This document shows positions 54,257 to 64,000 of a stretch of 64,000 bases of DNA, piece by piece; position 1 is the stretch's first letter; each line of letters opens with the position of its first letter. Source of the stretch: Rickettsiales bacterium (GTDB taxonomy: Bacteria > Pseudomonadota > Alphaproteobacteria > Rickettsiales > SXRF01); assembly GCA_041396965.1 (NCBI GenBank), contig JAWKXN010000001.1:186001-250000 (forward strand), in the 5' to 3' direction. A program made the translations under genes and the position numbers. The notes under the pieces are model-generated. The model saw nothing but the letters and a program-made list of their open reading frames with translations. It did no database searches and had not been told where the DNA came from.

Positions 54257-55471
54257 ATGGAAAAAACTAAAGAGAAGACAAAAGCTGGGCATAGAGAGTT
54301 TGTCATGCTTATGGCGGTACTTATGTCGGTAGTGGCGATTTCTATAGACGCTATGCTGCCAGCGCTTGGCTTTATCAGAGACGATCTAGGTGTATCCCAT
54401 CCTAATCATGGGCAATATATAGTTGGGATTATTTTTGCTGGAATGGCAATCGGACAGCTTATTAATGGAGTACTTTCTGACGCTTTTGGACGGAAAAAAA
54501 TTCTTTATGTAAGCCTCACTATGTATTTTATCGGAAGTATAATCTGTGTTTTCGCGAATAGCCTTAGTATAATGCTCGTCGGGCGCTTCATACAAGGTAT
54601 AGGTGTTTCTGGGCCTTATATATCGGTCATGTCCATAATCCGTGATCGTTATAGTGGGCGTGAGATGGCACGTATTATGTCGCTGGTTCTTACCATATTT
54701 ATCATGATACCTGTGATCGCTCCCGCTGTTGGACAGTTGATATTATTTTTTGCCTCATGGCGGTATATTTTTGTCATGTATGTAATTTACTCTATATCAG
54801 TTGGGCTGTGGGTATATTTTAGGCTAGAGGAAACTCTAATACCAGAAAATCGTGTGCCGTGTCGTATTGCTAACATTACTCATGGAGTGAAGACCGTATT
54901 GTCAAACCGCGTAACACTATGTTATACGCTCGCTCTTGGTTGTATATTTGGCGCGCTTAACGGTGAGCTTAATTCAGTTCAGCAGATTTTTCAGGTGCAG
55001 TACAAGGTGGGCGATATGTTTGCTGTGTATTTTGGACTACAGGCTTTAGCCTTTGGCGCGGCTTCCTTTGTGAATTACCGGTTAGTTGATCGTTTTGGTA
55101 TGCGTTACCTATGTATTTTCGCCACCAGCTTTATTGTTTTTATATCTTTATCTTTTCTAATATTAATAGCTATAACAGATGCTACGTTCATTATGTACTT
55201 TTTATATGGCATGTTTTTGTTGTTTAGCATTGGTATTTTGTTCGGCAATCTCAACGCTATCGCTATGGAACCAATGGGTCATATAGCTGGTATGGCATCC
55301 GCTATTATTGGGTGTATATCAACAATTATCGGCATATTATTTGGAACAGTGATAGGTCAGATGTACGACGGAAGTCTTACTCCTATTATCGCTGGGTTTT
55401 TTGTTATGGGAAATATTGCTTTAATTATTATGCTGTATGAGAATAGAAAAGAGAAAATTCTTATAAGGTAG
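54257..55471 (+). CDS. MFS multidrug-type efflux transporter, Bcr/CflA family
   Basis: This 404-aa protein with 12 membrane segments has the MFS motif A GQLINGVLSDAFGRKKIL and the antiporter motif C-like region. The N-terminal AISIDAMLPALGFIRDDLG is characteristic of Bcr/CflA drug:H+ antiporters. The start is placed at ATG 54257; a TTG 6 bases upstream is less likely. It is 32 bp after the CDF gene in the same direction. Confidence 0.88.
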   Translation: MEKTKEKTKAGHREFVMLMAVLMSVVAISIDAMLPALGFIRDDLGVSHPNHGQYIVGIIFAGMAIGQLINGVLSDAFGRKKILYVSLTMYFIGSIICVFANSLSIMLVGRFIQGIGVSGPYISVMSIIRDRYSGREMARIMSLVLTIFIMIPVIAPAVGQLILFFASWRYIFVMYVIYSISVGLWVYFRLEETLIPENRVPCRIANITHGVKTVLSNRVTLCYTLALGCIFGALNGELNSVQQIFQVQYKVGDMFAVYFGLQALAFGAASFVNYRLVDRFGMRYLCIFATSFIVFISLSFLILIAITDATFIMYFLYGMFLLFSIGILFGNLNAIAMEPMGHIAGMASAIIGCISTIIGILFGTVIGQMYDGSLTPIIAGFFVMGNIALIIMLYENRKEKILIR

Positions 55472-55481
55472 AAAGTATTAT

Positions 55482-56189
55482 ATGAATAAAAGCTTTATAA
55501 CTAATTTTATAGCGCTCCTAATTACAGTCGGTGGTTATTTTTCTCCAGTGTATTCTGAGATAATCATGATGACTGGCCTGTTCGCTCTGTCTGGCGGTAT
55601 CACAAACTGGATCGCTATTTATATGCTATTTGAAAAAGTACCGTTTCTTTATGGCTCAGGAGTCATACCAAAGCGTTTCGATGAATTTAAGGCTGGTATT
55701 AAACAGCTTATAATACAGGAGTTTTTCGCTCGTGAGCATATTGAGCGTTTTTTCCAACAGGTAAGTGGTAACTCAGCGGAGATAATATCTGATAAGATAG
55801 ATTTTGAACGTGTGTTTTCTTCTATCGTGGAGGCGATTGAGGAGTCTCCCCTTGGTGGCATGCTTGGTATGCTTGGTGGAAAATCCGCTTTAGAACCTCT
55901 TAAAGAACCAGTCATAAAAAAACTAAAAGAAATAGTCACTGAACTGGCTGCTGGTGGTAATAAAAAAGATAGTGGTGACCAAGCCGGAAATGATTTTACC
56001 TCATCGCTTATCTCTCAAGTTGAGAAGATTATTGATAATCGTCTAAGTGAGCTAACACCGCAAAAAGTAAAAGAGATAATTCAAAACATGATCCGCAAAC
56101 ATCTTGGCTGGTTGGTAGTATGGGGAGGCGTGTTTGGAGGACTTATCGGTTTCGTGGTAAGTATCAGCGAGATGGGTGTTTTTCAATAA
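55482..56189 (+). CDS. DUF445-family membrane protein (YheB-like)
   Basis: This 235-aa protein has two N-terminal hydrophobic segments with the family motif GGITNWIAIYMLFEKVPFLYGSG and IPKRFDEFKAGI, a central helical region, and a C-terminal membrane segment (VWGGVFGGLIGFVVSI). DUF445 function is not established. It is 10 bp after the MFS gene, the last gene of this run. Confidence 0.8.
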   Translation: MNKSFITNFIALLITVGGYFSPVYSEIIMMTGLFALSGGITNWIAIYMLFEKVPFLYGSGVIPKRFDEFKAGIKQLIIQEFFAREHIERFFQQVSGNSAEIISDKIDFERVFSSIVEAIEESPLGGMLGMLGGKSALEPLKEPVIKKLKEIVTELAAGGNKKDSGDQAGNDFTSSLISQVEKIIDNRLSELTPQKVKEIIQNMIRKHLGWLVVWGGVFGGLIGFVVSISEMGVFQ

Positions 56190-56358
56190 TATACTACTGT
56201 GTTTCATGTCTAAATATACTGGTGAGGGCTAGTAGGCAAATTCAGAACCTCGGTGGATGATAAATTTCTGATTTATAGTGTAAAGAAAAAATTTCTACGG
56301 CCAAAATTACCTAACTAAAGAAGTGTTAGTAGGTTCGGACAACGCTAGATAGAATGCC

Positions 56359-56457
56359 TTTGAACCTTACCGCCCGCATATTGACCGATTTGATTTGACT
56401 GAGGAGCAGAAGATCGAATTGGTGAAGCTATACACCATATTGCACATTTGGTTTTGA
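56359..56457 (+). pseudogene. Truncated copy of the small recombinase-associated gene
   Basis: Codons FEPYRPHIDRFDLTEEQKIELV repeat the start of the 50-aa protein at 57972 (LEPYRPHIDNFDLTEEQKLELL), then run into a different C-terminus and a stop, without a start codon. It is a second, decayed copy from a mobile element. Confidence 0.65.
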
Positions 56458-56459
56458 CA

Positions 56460-57400
56460 AGAAGTTTGGCATGTTACAAAATTAGGATAAGTAGGACAAC
56501 TTCCTAGAAATCCATATTTGTTGAGCGGTCGAATTGGACCACATAAATAATCAAGAAAATCTTCCATATCTTTAGTGGATTGCATAGCCTTTTCATAAGT
56601 TCCATCTGAGGCCATGGGCAGTATCAAAGGCAAATCGCTTTCTTTGAATATACAGTTTTGCAGGCTCTCTACAATTGCCCCATGAAATGGAGATGAAGTC
56701 CTGAATTGATTTAATTGCATTTGATTCATCAAATGCAACTTCACCACTTAGAGTAAAAATACTTCTCTTTTTGATGCTCCAATAAAACTGGTACGGCTCC
56801 AGGAATGGAAGCTAAAAGCCTCGCCTTGCTTCCCAAATGAACCATGTGCCATAAAATTTCTAAGCTGGCGTCTAATAGAAATCAGAATATCGAAATGTTT
56901 TTTTGTAACTTTGTCATTTACATCAAATGCTGTTTTGAATTTCTCTCCCCAATCTTTACCCGCCAATGCAGCAACTTCAGAGCCAGTCGACAGCTTTCCC
57001 TCAAGAATAGCGATATGTATGAAAATATGCTCAGTCCAACTGAAGAATGCATCAATAGCAGCTTGGGCCAACCACTTGGATTTTTTTCGAAGTTCCCATG
57101 CAGGATAAGTGTAGGATTTAGCATTTTTAGATAGCTCTGTGATTATACATTCATCACGCCTATCAATGGCTTCTTGATGCATTTCTTCATATGCATTAAC
57201 GAAATATTCGTAACGGCTAAATAGTTCACGGCTATGGTCTACAACATTTAAGTTTGAATCTTGTATAGCCTGTTCGGCTTTCCACTTAAAAAAACGGTTT
57301 TGCAGCTTTTACGGATTTATGGGGATTAATTTTACAATTTCTTTTGCTTGAACCTCTTGGTTTTTTGCATCATGCGCAAAAACACCTAACCCAAACTTCC
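56460..57400 (-). pseudogene. Decayed HEPN-like gene
   Basis: The longest intact frame (56748-57182, 144 aa) contains IRRQLRNFMAHGSFG, an R-x4-H motif as in HEPN RNases, after helices typical of that fold. In-frame homologous-looking sequence extends upstream (FSRYEYFVNAYEEM, KWKAEQAIQDSN) through a stop at about 57309, and downstream in other frames (GEVAFDESNAIKSIQDF, then DLPLILPMASDGTYEKAM). So the gene was about 300 codons and is broken by at least three changes. Confidence 0.55.
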
Positions 57401-57971
57401 GATGCTCTATCAAAAAGCAGTACCTCGTAATCTATTGAATAGACCATGCAATTTTCTGAATTTTCCAATATTTTTAAAGCCTAGCAACTCAACTAACAAA
57501 AAAATATACAAGATAGTATGGAGGCAAGGAGCGGCCTGCGTCTGTCCTTTGAGCATTAAACAAGAATTGTTTATCTGCCTTGGTATTATCATCTGCGGGT
57601 TTAATACTACCAATGGCCTTTAATGCCTTTTTCTCTTATTGGCACTAATTCCAAGGGGAGGTTGTTTTTATCATCTTTAGCCATAGGCGAGTCGAACCAT
57701 CAAATTCTTGATTATATTAGAGAATAGCAGGTAGAGATAAAATGTAAGCTAAAAACTTAAGAAAACAAGCGAGCTTTCAAACCGCATCAAGTTCTTATCT
57801 ATCAATTGTCTTGGAGAAATGATAGAAAGTTATGGTGGAGCATCGGCGATCTTATGCAAACCAAATGCTTTTGTGATGTGATTGGTGGATGATTTTTGAA
57901 CAGCACACCAGCCAGGAAATAACTTGCTAGTTCTCGGAAAGGAAGGTGTTAGCTCAAAAAGGAGCTGACTT
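57401..57971. other. Gap without recognisable gene
   Basis: This 571-bp stretch lies between the decayed HEPN gene and the 50-aa gene. Short ORFs on both strands lack ribosome-binding sites and recognisable motifs. It is probably mobile-element debris. Confidence 0.5.
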
Positions 57972-58124
57972 ATGAAAATCACCGACCTCGAACCTTATCG
58001 TCCGCACATTGACAACTTCGACCTAACCGAAGAGCAGAAGCTGGAGTTATTGAATACACTGGCTGAAATAGCGGACAAGATTATAGAGAGGAGATTTAAA
58101 TCTTTTGAGCAAAAAGAAAAATAG
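57972..58124 (+). CDS. Small protein associated with serine recombinases
   Basis: This 50-aa protein (MKITDLEPYRPHIDNFDLTE..., ending FEQKEK) has AGGAG 8 bases before the ATG. Proteins starting with this motif are commonly encoded just upstream of large serine recombinase genes in alphaproteobacterial mobile elements. Here the recombinase survives only as a C-terminal piece at 58894. A broken second copy is at 56359. Confidence 0.7.
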   Translation: MKITDLEPYRPHIDNFDLTEEQKLELLNTLAEIADKIIERRFKSFEQKEK

Positions 58125-58696
58125 CTAGATATTTTTACGTAAGTCATAAAATTTGGATGGTTCTCCACTATCTAACTCTGCATCAATAAAATATCTTGTT
58201 TCTTTTTCGGTTTCAAAAACTTGATTTCTGCATTCGTCAAAATAATCACGCTCTGTTGAAAGTTCTTCTTCTTGATCGACCTTCCAACTATGATCAAAGT
58301 AGCTGGCAATCATATACAGGCAGAATAGTGCTGTAATAGTTCCAGCAACTCCATAACTATCATAGACCGGATGGTAGATTAGAATAGCCAATACAGCTGC
58401 TGCCAATCGAGCTTTTGGTCCTTTGTATTTCGCCTTATTCAGCTCTTTTCGCGCATCATGCAAATTTAACTTCGCATTATCGATAAAGGCCTTTGAGAGA
58501 GCTATTCGTAAGCTTCAATTAACTTTTTACGCTCTTCAACATTGGGGTAAGAAGTAAGTCTCTCTGATTTGTTCAATTTCGCTCGCATAAGGGTACTCAG
58601 TTTTCAGGCCATCAATACCAGCGGCAGCTTCTGTCTTTTGTATTTCAGAGGCGATTTCTTCGAGGTGTTTTTCAAGTTGTGATCTACGCATTTTCA
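58125..58696 (-). pseudogene. Broken gene for a small membrane protein
   Basis: Downstream frame (58125-58463, only a TTG start): charged N-terminus, one or two membrane segments (ARLAAAVLAILIYHPVYDSY, TITALFCLYMIASYF), acidic tail. Upstream frame (from ATG about 58696): MRRSQLEKHLEEIASEIQ and on to EIEQIRE, then SYPNVEERKKLIEAYE in another frame. The pieces look like one coiled-coil/membrane protein split by frameshifts, or two adjacent decayed genes. Unknown family. Confidence 0.4.
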
Positions 58697-58893
58697 TCTA
58701 CCTTAAACCGAGTTATAAAGAAATCATGTTTTTATCATGAATATTAATTGGAAAATGCTGTTCAGCAGACATCCAACTTTCTCCACGAAACTCACTCATA
58801 TTACTTCCTAAATATAGGATAACCTTTTGGATATCAACGGATTATAATGCTGCTATCTGTATATGTACCATTATAACAGGGAATATACTGCGT

Positions 58894-59421
<528 letters not shown>

Positions 59422-59609
59422 TACAAACCACACTAATTATGTGCGTAGCGTATAAACAATGAAGGAAATGAGTTTTTAAGGCTCATTATGTTAAAAGTCA
59501 ATGTTTTTAAGGATTTATAGTGATTTAAGAGAATTATCATCTGAATGACTATGACGTTATTATCCAAAAGACAAGGTTTTCCGCAGCGAAGCAAGCATAA
59601 AACTGAACA

Positions 59610-59890
59610 AAGTACGACCAGCAGTTCGCGCGAGCCTTCAGCCTTTCCATATACCTCATGTGCCGCCAGTAGGCGGCACGAGCCCTCAGCAATGCCTAAT
59701 GAGATTTTCAGTAGAAAATCTCGGAAGGCAAATATCATAAACTACCACTAGAGGGAGAGGGGATATTCATGAAAAATGAGGAACAAGAAGCACAGCCAGT
59801 AGGCAGCATGAACCTTCAGCTATGTCGCATCCGCCTTTGCGCTTGCGCGCTACGGCGAGACAAGTGTGAAAGACAGTAGGCTTTCACGGG
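59610..59890. repeat. Constant-loop hairpin clusters, loci 6 and 7
   Basis: Perfect hairpins GTGCCGC/GCGGCAC (59660-59679) and GAGATTTT/AAAATCTC (59701-59722) around CAGTAG. Degraded ones are at about 59613-59632 and 59790-59809. GTGAAAGA/GCTTTCAC around CAGTAG is at 59866-59887, with one mismatch. A CTCTCCC-repeat remnant (GAGGGAGAGGGGATATTCAT) separates the two clusters. The gap 59422-59908 holds nothing else. Confidence 0.8.
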
Positions 59891-59908
59891 GACGGGGGAA
59901 AATCTGTA

Positions 59909-61594
59909 TCAAACAGAGGCGCTAATGGATAACACTCTGCTGTGTGGGAAGATTATCTGTACTGTTGTGCCTTCATTCTGTCTGCTACTTAATATAAGCT
60001 TTCCTCCGTGTAGCTCAGCGTGCATTTTACATAACGGCAGACCAAGACCGGTTCCCTCATGATTTTTGGTACGGTGAACCTGCCCAAAAACAGACAGCGC
60101 TTTTGGAATTTCATTTTCTGGTATCCCAATACCGCTATCAGCTACTGATAGAACCATATTACGCTCACTGTCAATATTTGCCGAAACCGTTATATTACCG
60201 TTCTGTGGTGTAAATTTGAATGCGTTTGAAAGGAGGTTTATTAATATTTGTCGTATTTTACGACCATCGCCCAATAAGATAGGTAGACCTTGTTCTACCC
60301 TTACCAAAAGCTCAATATTTTTGGTTTTTATTTTGCCTTTCATAATACGAGTTGACTCATTTATAAGCTCGCTAATATTTACTTTTTCCTCAACAAGCTC
60401 TAATTTTCCAGCATCACCTTTAGAAAATTCCAGTATATCGCTTATCAGTTGGAGGAGGTGACTGCCGCATAAGTTAATATCATATATACGCTCTTTTTGT
60501 TTAGTGGTAAGTGGTCCAAAATAACCAGAATTTATCATTTCAGAAAAACCAATAATAGCGTTTAACGGTGTTCTCAACTCATGGCTCATATTCGCTAGAA
60601 ATTCCGATTTTGCTTGGCTTGCGAGAATAGCCGCGCTTTCTGATTCCTGTACACGTATAACTTGGCGCGCCATAATTAGAGCGAATATGGAGAGAATAGT
60701 TCCAAATATCGTAAATAACGCTAATATCCCAATATCACGTATTCTGGATTGATACCACTCCGTGAGATATTCGTCTTCGTCAAGAACTATATGAACCGCT
60801 ATTGGCAAATTCTGCAGTATTTTAAGTGCCATTATCAGATCAGAATCGTTTGAATGTACGTTGCGCCTATATATAGCTCCTTGCTTTTTTTCCTGTTCCG
60901 CCAGAAAATTTCTTCCCAACAACTCATTTAATTTAGCTTTGTATGTACTGGCGGCGAGTATAGTTTTATCAAACAACATTATAGACATGAATTGTTTGTC
61001 ATTATAGTTGATTGAGTTATAAAAATTAATAAAATACTCAGGATCAATAGCTGCGATTACTATACCGTTAAAGCTTCCATCTTCATTACTGCGTCTTTTA
61101 CTCATTATTATGAGCGGTTTATTGTTTTTTGATTCATATTTGCCAATAAAAATATCTCCGCTACTGGTATTCTTAATATGATCAAAAAGTTTATCTCCTA
61201 GAATTTTATAATTAAAATCCGCCCAATTTTTATAATCTGGTTTATATGACAATATTTTTATAGAGCCATTAGTGTCAAGCAACGCAATGCCAGCTATTTG
61301 TGGTGTTGTTTTAAGCCAGCTATCAAACTCAGTTCTTATCTGCTCAATATTTTGTTTTATCTTAGATGCTTGCTCCAGATATAAGCTTGCTCCAAGAAAG
61401 CTGAGTTCTATATGTTCACCTAGAATACTTACGAGTCGTATAGAATTTTCTTCACCTTTTTCTATGGCTTGTTTATATTCCTTCGTTCCTTGATAGATTA
61501 TAATAAATATAAAGGTCAGCATGATAAGAACTGAGAACGCTATTAGGTAGCGTATTCTCGGTGATTTAAGTCGTTCTATCTGCTTTTTCGTCAT
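59909..61594 (-). CDS. Sensor histidine kinase, PleC-like
   Basis: This 561-aa protein has TM1 at about 15-36, a periplasmic sensor region with a Cache-like pattern (about 40-285), and TM2 at about 290-310. The HisKA domain has SEFLANMSHELRTPLNAIIGFSEM, phospho-His near residue 337. HATPase follows with NLLSNAFKFTPQNG, ADSGIGIPENEIPKAL and GTGLGLPLCKMHAELHGG. The kinase core is of the type found in PleC/DivJ relatives. It is cotranscriptionally separate (259-bp gap) but next to the SpoIIE/STAS genes and may feed the response regulator at 63272. Confidence 0.92.
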   Translation of the reverse strand: MTKKQIERLKSPRIRYLIAFSVLIMLTFIFIIIYQGTKEYKQAIEKGEENSIRLVSILGEHIELSFLGASLYLEQASKIKQNIEQIRTEFDSWLKTTPQIAGIALLDTNGSIKILSYKPDYKNWADFNYKILGDKLFDHIKNTSSGDIFIGKYESKNNKPLIIMSKRRSNEDGSFNGIVIAAIDPEYFINFYNSINYNDKQFMSIMLFDKTILAASTYKAKLNELLGRNFLAEQEKKQGAIYRRNVHSNDSDLIMALKILQNLPIAVHIVLDEDEYLTEWYQSRIRDIGILALFTIFGTILSIFALIMARQVIRVQESESAAILASQAKSEFLANMSHELRTPLNAIIGFSEMINSGYFGPLTTKQKERIYDINLCGSHLLQLISDILEFSKGDAGKLELVEEKVNISELINESTRIMKGKIKTKNIELLVRVEQGLPILLGDGRKIRQILINLLSNAFKFTPQNGNITVSANIDSERNMVLSVADSGIGIPENEIPKALSVFGQVHRTKNHEGTGLGLPLCKMHAELHGGKLILSSRQNEGTTVQIIFPHSRVLSISASV

Positions 61595-61853
61595 TAATTT
61601 TTTCTTGTTTTTATTGGTATTTTTATCATTTTTCTTAATTGGTTAAAATAATAAATTTTTTACAACATCATAGATTTAACCTAATATAATTAATTTAGAG
61701 TGATAATATAAAGAATATTTAGTTAACACGCAGGCTTTTATTAAAAAATATTATTTAATTTGCTTTAGTGGTATAATATAATAAAAATTAATAAATAGTT
61801 AAAATGCTAGGTGAATAGTCAATTTTACTATAATTTTTATTAATATAAATTAA

Positions 61854-62705
61854 TTATTGTTGGTGTTTTGATTTGTTCACTGGCTTTAGAGAAATGATGG
61901 TAAGGTCATCACTAAATATATGTTTTTTGATATTTATCGTTTTTAATATATTCTCCAATATGTTCCCACAGGGGTTTTTTGATAACTCTTCAATTTCTGA
62001 TAGAATAGATTTTTCAGTAAATAATTTCTTGTTGTCATTATTTATTTCTACCAACGCGTCACTATATATCAATAACTCATCATCATTGGTAAATTCTAAT
62101 AAATTATCATTGTAGTTTGCGTTTTGATAAGCTCCTATCGGGATTCCTGTGCAATCTAAGAAGGTTGCCTTGCGATTATTTATTGCTATTATTGGTGGCA
62201 TGCCAGCTCCACAATAGCTTAATGTTTGTGTTTTGTAATTAATAATACCGGCAAAACACGTAAGATATTGACCATCTTGTAACTTACTATGAAAATCACG
62301 ATTCATATTAGTAAATATTTGTGACAGATCTCCTAACGGCAGAGTAAGTCTTTTTATATATTCATGCAGCCATAATATATCAATTAAAACAGCAGCACCA
62401 TGATAGGAGAAATCAGCGACAAAAATAAAGAAGCTATCTTTATCCATTTCTCTAAGAGTCCAATAATCTCCACCCATAGTTTGTGGTGTTTGATATACGT
62501 AATTAATTTCCACTTCGTATTTTTTCTTGTAAGTATTTAACTCTTTTTTTGAAGGTAATAAAGAACGCTGTATTCCCGCTGCCGTTTCTAGGTCACTACT
62601 ACTTATATTTTGATTATTTTTTATTTTTTTAAGTAGGTAGTCTTTAGCTAAAACTATATTTCTACACTCATATATCTCATCTGATTGTTCGGTTCTATTT
62701 ATCAT
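61854..62705 (-). CDS. SpoIIE/RsbU-type PP2C phosphatase
   Basis: The 283-aa product begins at ATG 62703-62705 (the TTG 18 bases earlier is weaker). Signatures: ETAAGIQRSLLPSK, TMGGDYWTLREMDKDSFFIFVADFSYHGAAV (metal-binding Asp), LSYCGAGMPPIIAI, ELLIYSDALVE and DDLTIISLK. These enzymes dephosphorylate STAS-domain anti-anti-sigma proteins. The STAS gene lies 52 bp upstream on the same strand. No sensor domain is attached. Confidence 0.9.
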   Translation of the reverse strand: MINRTEQSDEIYECRNIVLAKDYLLKKIKNNQNISSSDLETAAGIQRSLLPSKKELNTYKKKYEVEINYVYQTPQTMGGDYWTLREMDKDSFFIFVADFSYHGAAVLIDILWLHEYIKRLTLPLGDLSQIFTNMNRDFHSKLQDGQYLTCFAGIINYKTQTLSYCGAGMPPIIAINNRKATFLDCTGIPIGAYQNANYNDNLLEFTNDDELLIYSDALVEINNDNKKLFTEKSILSEIEELSKNPCGNILENILKTINIKKHIFSDDLTIISLKPVNKSKHQQ

Positions 62706-62757
62706 TTCTTTTGCGCCGCGCAATTACAATATTATCTATAATGAATTAGTTTGTTTG

Positions 62758-63063
62758 CTAATCAACAATATTAAATTTATCATATGACTTGGTCATCTGT
62801 AACAGCGTTTTCACATCTCCAGATGGGTTGTACAAGGTGAGGGGGATGTTGATTTTTTTACATTCATTTCGTGCTATAATAAGCATCCCAAGACCAGCTG
62901 AATCCATAAAATATAATTCATCCATATATATATTAAGAGAATCTATATCCGCTACAAGGCATTCATTAAGAGAGTTGCGAAATCCCCTATCATCAAGAAA
63001 AATAAGCTTTTCTTTTAGATGAATTTCGGCACTTTTCTCATTTATAATTTTTGTAATAGTCAT
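62758..63063 (-). CDS. STAS-domain anti-sigma factor antagonist-like protein
   Basis: This 101-aa protein has the SpoIIAA/RsbV pattern with YFMDSAGLGMLIIAR around residue 54, where the Ser is the likely phosphorylation site. Its phosphatase is encoded next. Its kinase could be the ATPase-like part of the response regulator encoded divergently at 63272. Confidence 0.9.
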   Translation of the reverse strand: MTITKIINEKSAEIHLKEKLIFLDDRGFRNSLNECLVADIDSLNIYMDELYFMDSAGLGMLIIARNECKKINIPLTLYNPSGDVKTLLQMTKSYDKFNIVD

Positions 63064-63271
63064 GATAAGGAAATGTTAATTCTTTGCAATAAGAATACCG
63101 ATATTGTACATTAATTTTATATTTTTAACAAATATTTTTAGCATAGTCATGATGTTTATAATTGATTTATGCTTTTAGCATAGTTCTCTAAGGCAAAGAC
63201 GGAGGCCGGTGCAATAAGGTAAATGGTGCAATCTAGTAGAAAATTAATAATTTCTTATATGGTAATTTTTG

Positions 63272-64000
63272 ATGGAAAATACAATTAAGATACTGGCTGT
63301 TGATGATGAGGAGTTCAATCTTGATATTATAAGTGAGTATCTGGAGAGCGATGGATTTGAAGTTATTACCGCTGGTGATGGCGCGGCTGCTTTAGAAAAG
63401 TTAAGAGAGCATCCAGACGTTGGAGTTATAGTTCTGGATCGCATGATGCCGAATATGGATGGTATAGAAGTGCTAAAGAAATTACGCGAAAAAGAATTGC
63501 TGCGTGATATTCCAGTAGTAATGCAAACAGCCGCCACCAGCAGTGAGCAAATTAGGGAAGGAATTGAGGCTGGAGTTTATTACTATCTAGCAAAACCCTA
63601 TAATGAATCTTTGTTTTTATCCATTATCAGAGCTGCGTTAAAAGACAGTATCGGTCGTTTGGAAATGCGCAAACAGGTGAAAAGACAACGATACAGTTTG
63701 GGGCTAATGGAAGAGGGAAGGTTTCGTTTTCGTACCTTGGAGGAAGTTGATAATTTATCATATTTTATAGCCAATTGTTTCCCTGAGCCAGAGCAAGTGG
63801 TTTATGGTCTTAATGAGTTAATGGTAAACGCTGTTGAACATGGAAATCTAGGAATTAGTTATCATGAAAAAATGGGTCTAGTTCTTGATGGCAGATGGAA
63901 AGAGGATGTAGAACGTAGACTCTCTTTGCCTGAAAACGACAATAAATACGCTATTTTAGAATATTATGCTGATAAAGATAATATTACAGTAATTATTAGT
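63272..64000 (+). CDS. Response regulator with C-terminal ATPase/anti-sigma-like domain (cut by window edge)
   Basis: The frame runs from ATG 63272 to the window end (243 codons seen). The receiver domain (1-125) has the acidic pair DDEE, phospho-Asp in VIVLDRMMPNMDG near residue 56, and Lys in LAKPYNES near 107. A linker helix leads to a HATPase_c_2-like start with YGLNELMVNAVEHGNLGI, which resembles the N-box of RsbW-type kinases (NE.. NAVEHG). Such a fusion would switch an anti-sigma-like activity by phosphorylation. The C-terminus is not in the window. Confidence 0.85.
   Translation, partial: MENTIKILAVDDEEFNLDIISEYLESDGFEVITAGDGAAALEKLREHPDVGVIVLDRMMPNMDGIEVLKKLREKELLRDIPVVMQTAATSSEQIREGIEAGVYYYLAKPYNESLFLSIIRAALKDSIGRLEMRKQVKRQRYSLGLMEEGRFRFRTLEEVDNLSYFIANCFPEPEQVVYGLNELMVNAVEHGNLGISYHEKMGLVLDGRWKEDVERRLSLPENDNKYAILEYYADKDNITVIIS

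Noticed and set aside
57402..57623. Overlapping ORFs on both strands
   Set aside because: No ribosome-binding sites or motifs, and both strands open by chance in AT-rich debris.
59433..59738. Minus-strand ORF of 101 codons
   Set aside because: It runs through the repeat cluster and has no recognisable features.

Overview
The window is AT-rich bacterial DNA that best fits an alphaproteobacterium. The evidence is a long B12-dependent ribonucleotide reductase (NrdJ), the plsY-dprA-topA and ruvX/gatCAB blocks, an NDUFS4-like complex I subunit, a Rickettsia-like type II citrate synthase and a PleC-like histidine kinase. Standard stop codons are used: many genes end in TGA, and Trp is encoded by TGG with a CCA-anticodon tRNA. 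I cannot fix the order from sequence alone. Gene density is high, but the gaps are crowded with palindromic repeats.

Layout. 1-8.6 kb: cut-off cytochrome P450, TonB-dependent receptor, FadN-like beta-oxidation enzyme, large secreted repeat protein. 8.6-14.5 kb: an orphan membrane protein and two amino-acid transporters, lying between two ~300-bp near-identical direct repeats that each hold a 142-bp MITE-like element. 14.5-18.6 kb: two K+-channel-type proteins and a Fur-box-controlled iron operon (cupredoxin, FTR1 permease, outer-membrane protein). 19-26.5 kb: lipoprotein, gltA, a candidate small RNA, DUF3800 protein, an intact-looking IS256-type element, and nrdJ with tandem NrdR boxes. 27-35.3 kb: AsmA-like protein, trhO, tuf flanked by tRNA-Trp and tRNA-Gly, EF-hand protein, nitronate monooxygenase-like enzyme, glutaryl-CoA dehydrogenase. 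35.6-45.5 kb: housekeeping core. 46-49 kb: a small J-domain/membrane-protein cluster (one gene broken by TGA), a Phd/VapC toxin-antitoxin pair and an SDR protein. 49-59.4 kb: accessory region bounded by tRNA-Ser and tRNA-Ile. It holds two decayed HEPN-type genes and serine-recombinase debris, and between them an intact bufferin-type metal block (Cys-rich peptide, fused MNIO/BufC protein, CDF exporter, MFS transporter, DUF445 protein). 59.9-64 kb: histidine kinase, SpoIIE phosphatase, STAS protein and a response regulator with an ATPase-like tail, which look like a partner-switching signalling module.

Most notable: (1) a dispersed family of hairpins with a nearly invariant six-base loop (CAGTAG and variants) but variable, mutually compensating arms, at seven intergenic clusters plus one copy on the other strand; (2) the bufferin block with BufB and BufC fused in one chain and a hairpin between precursor and modifying-enzyme genes; (3) two decayed HEPN genes beside tRNA genes; (4) an insertion sequence that landed cleanly between nrdJ and a DUF3800 gene. 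Gene identities come from reading the translations by eye; no database search was run.
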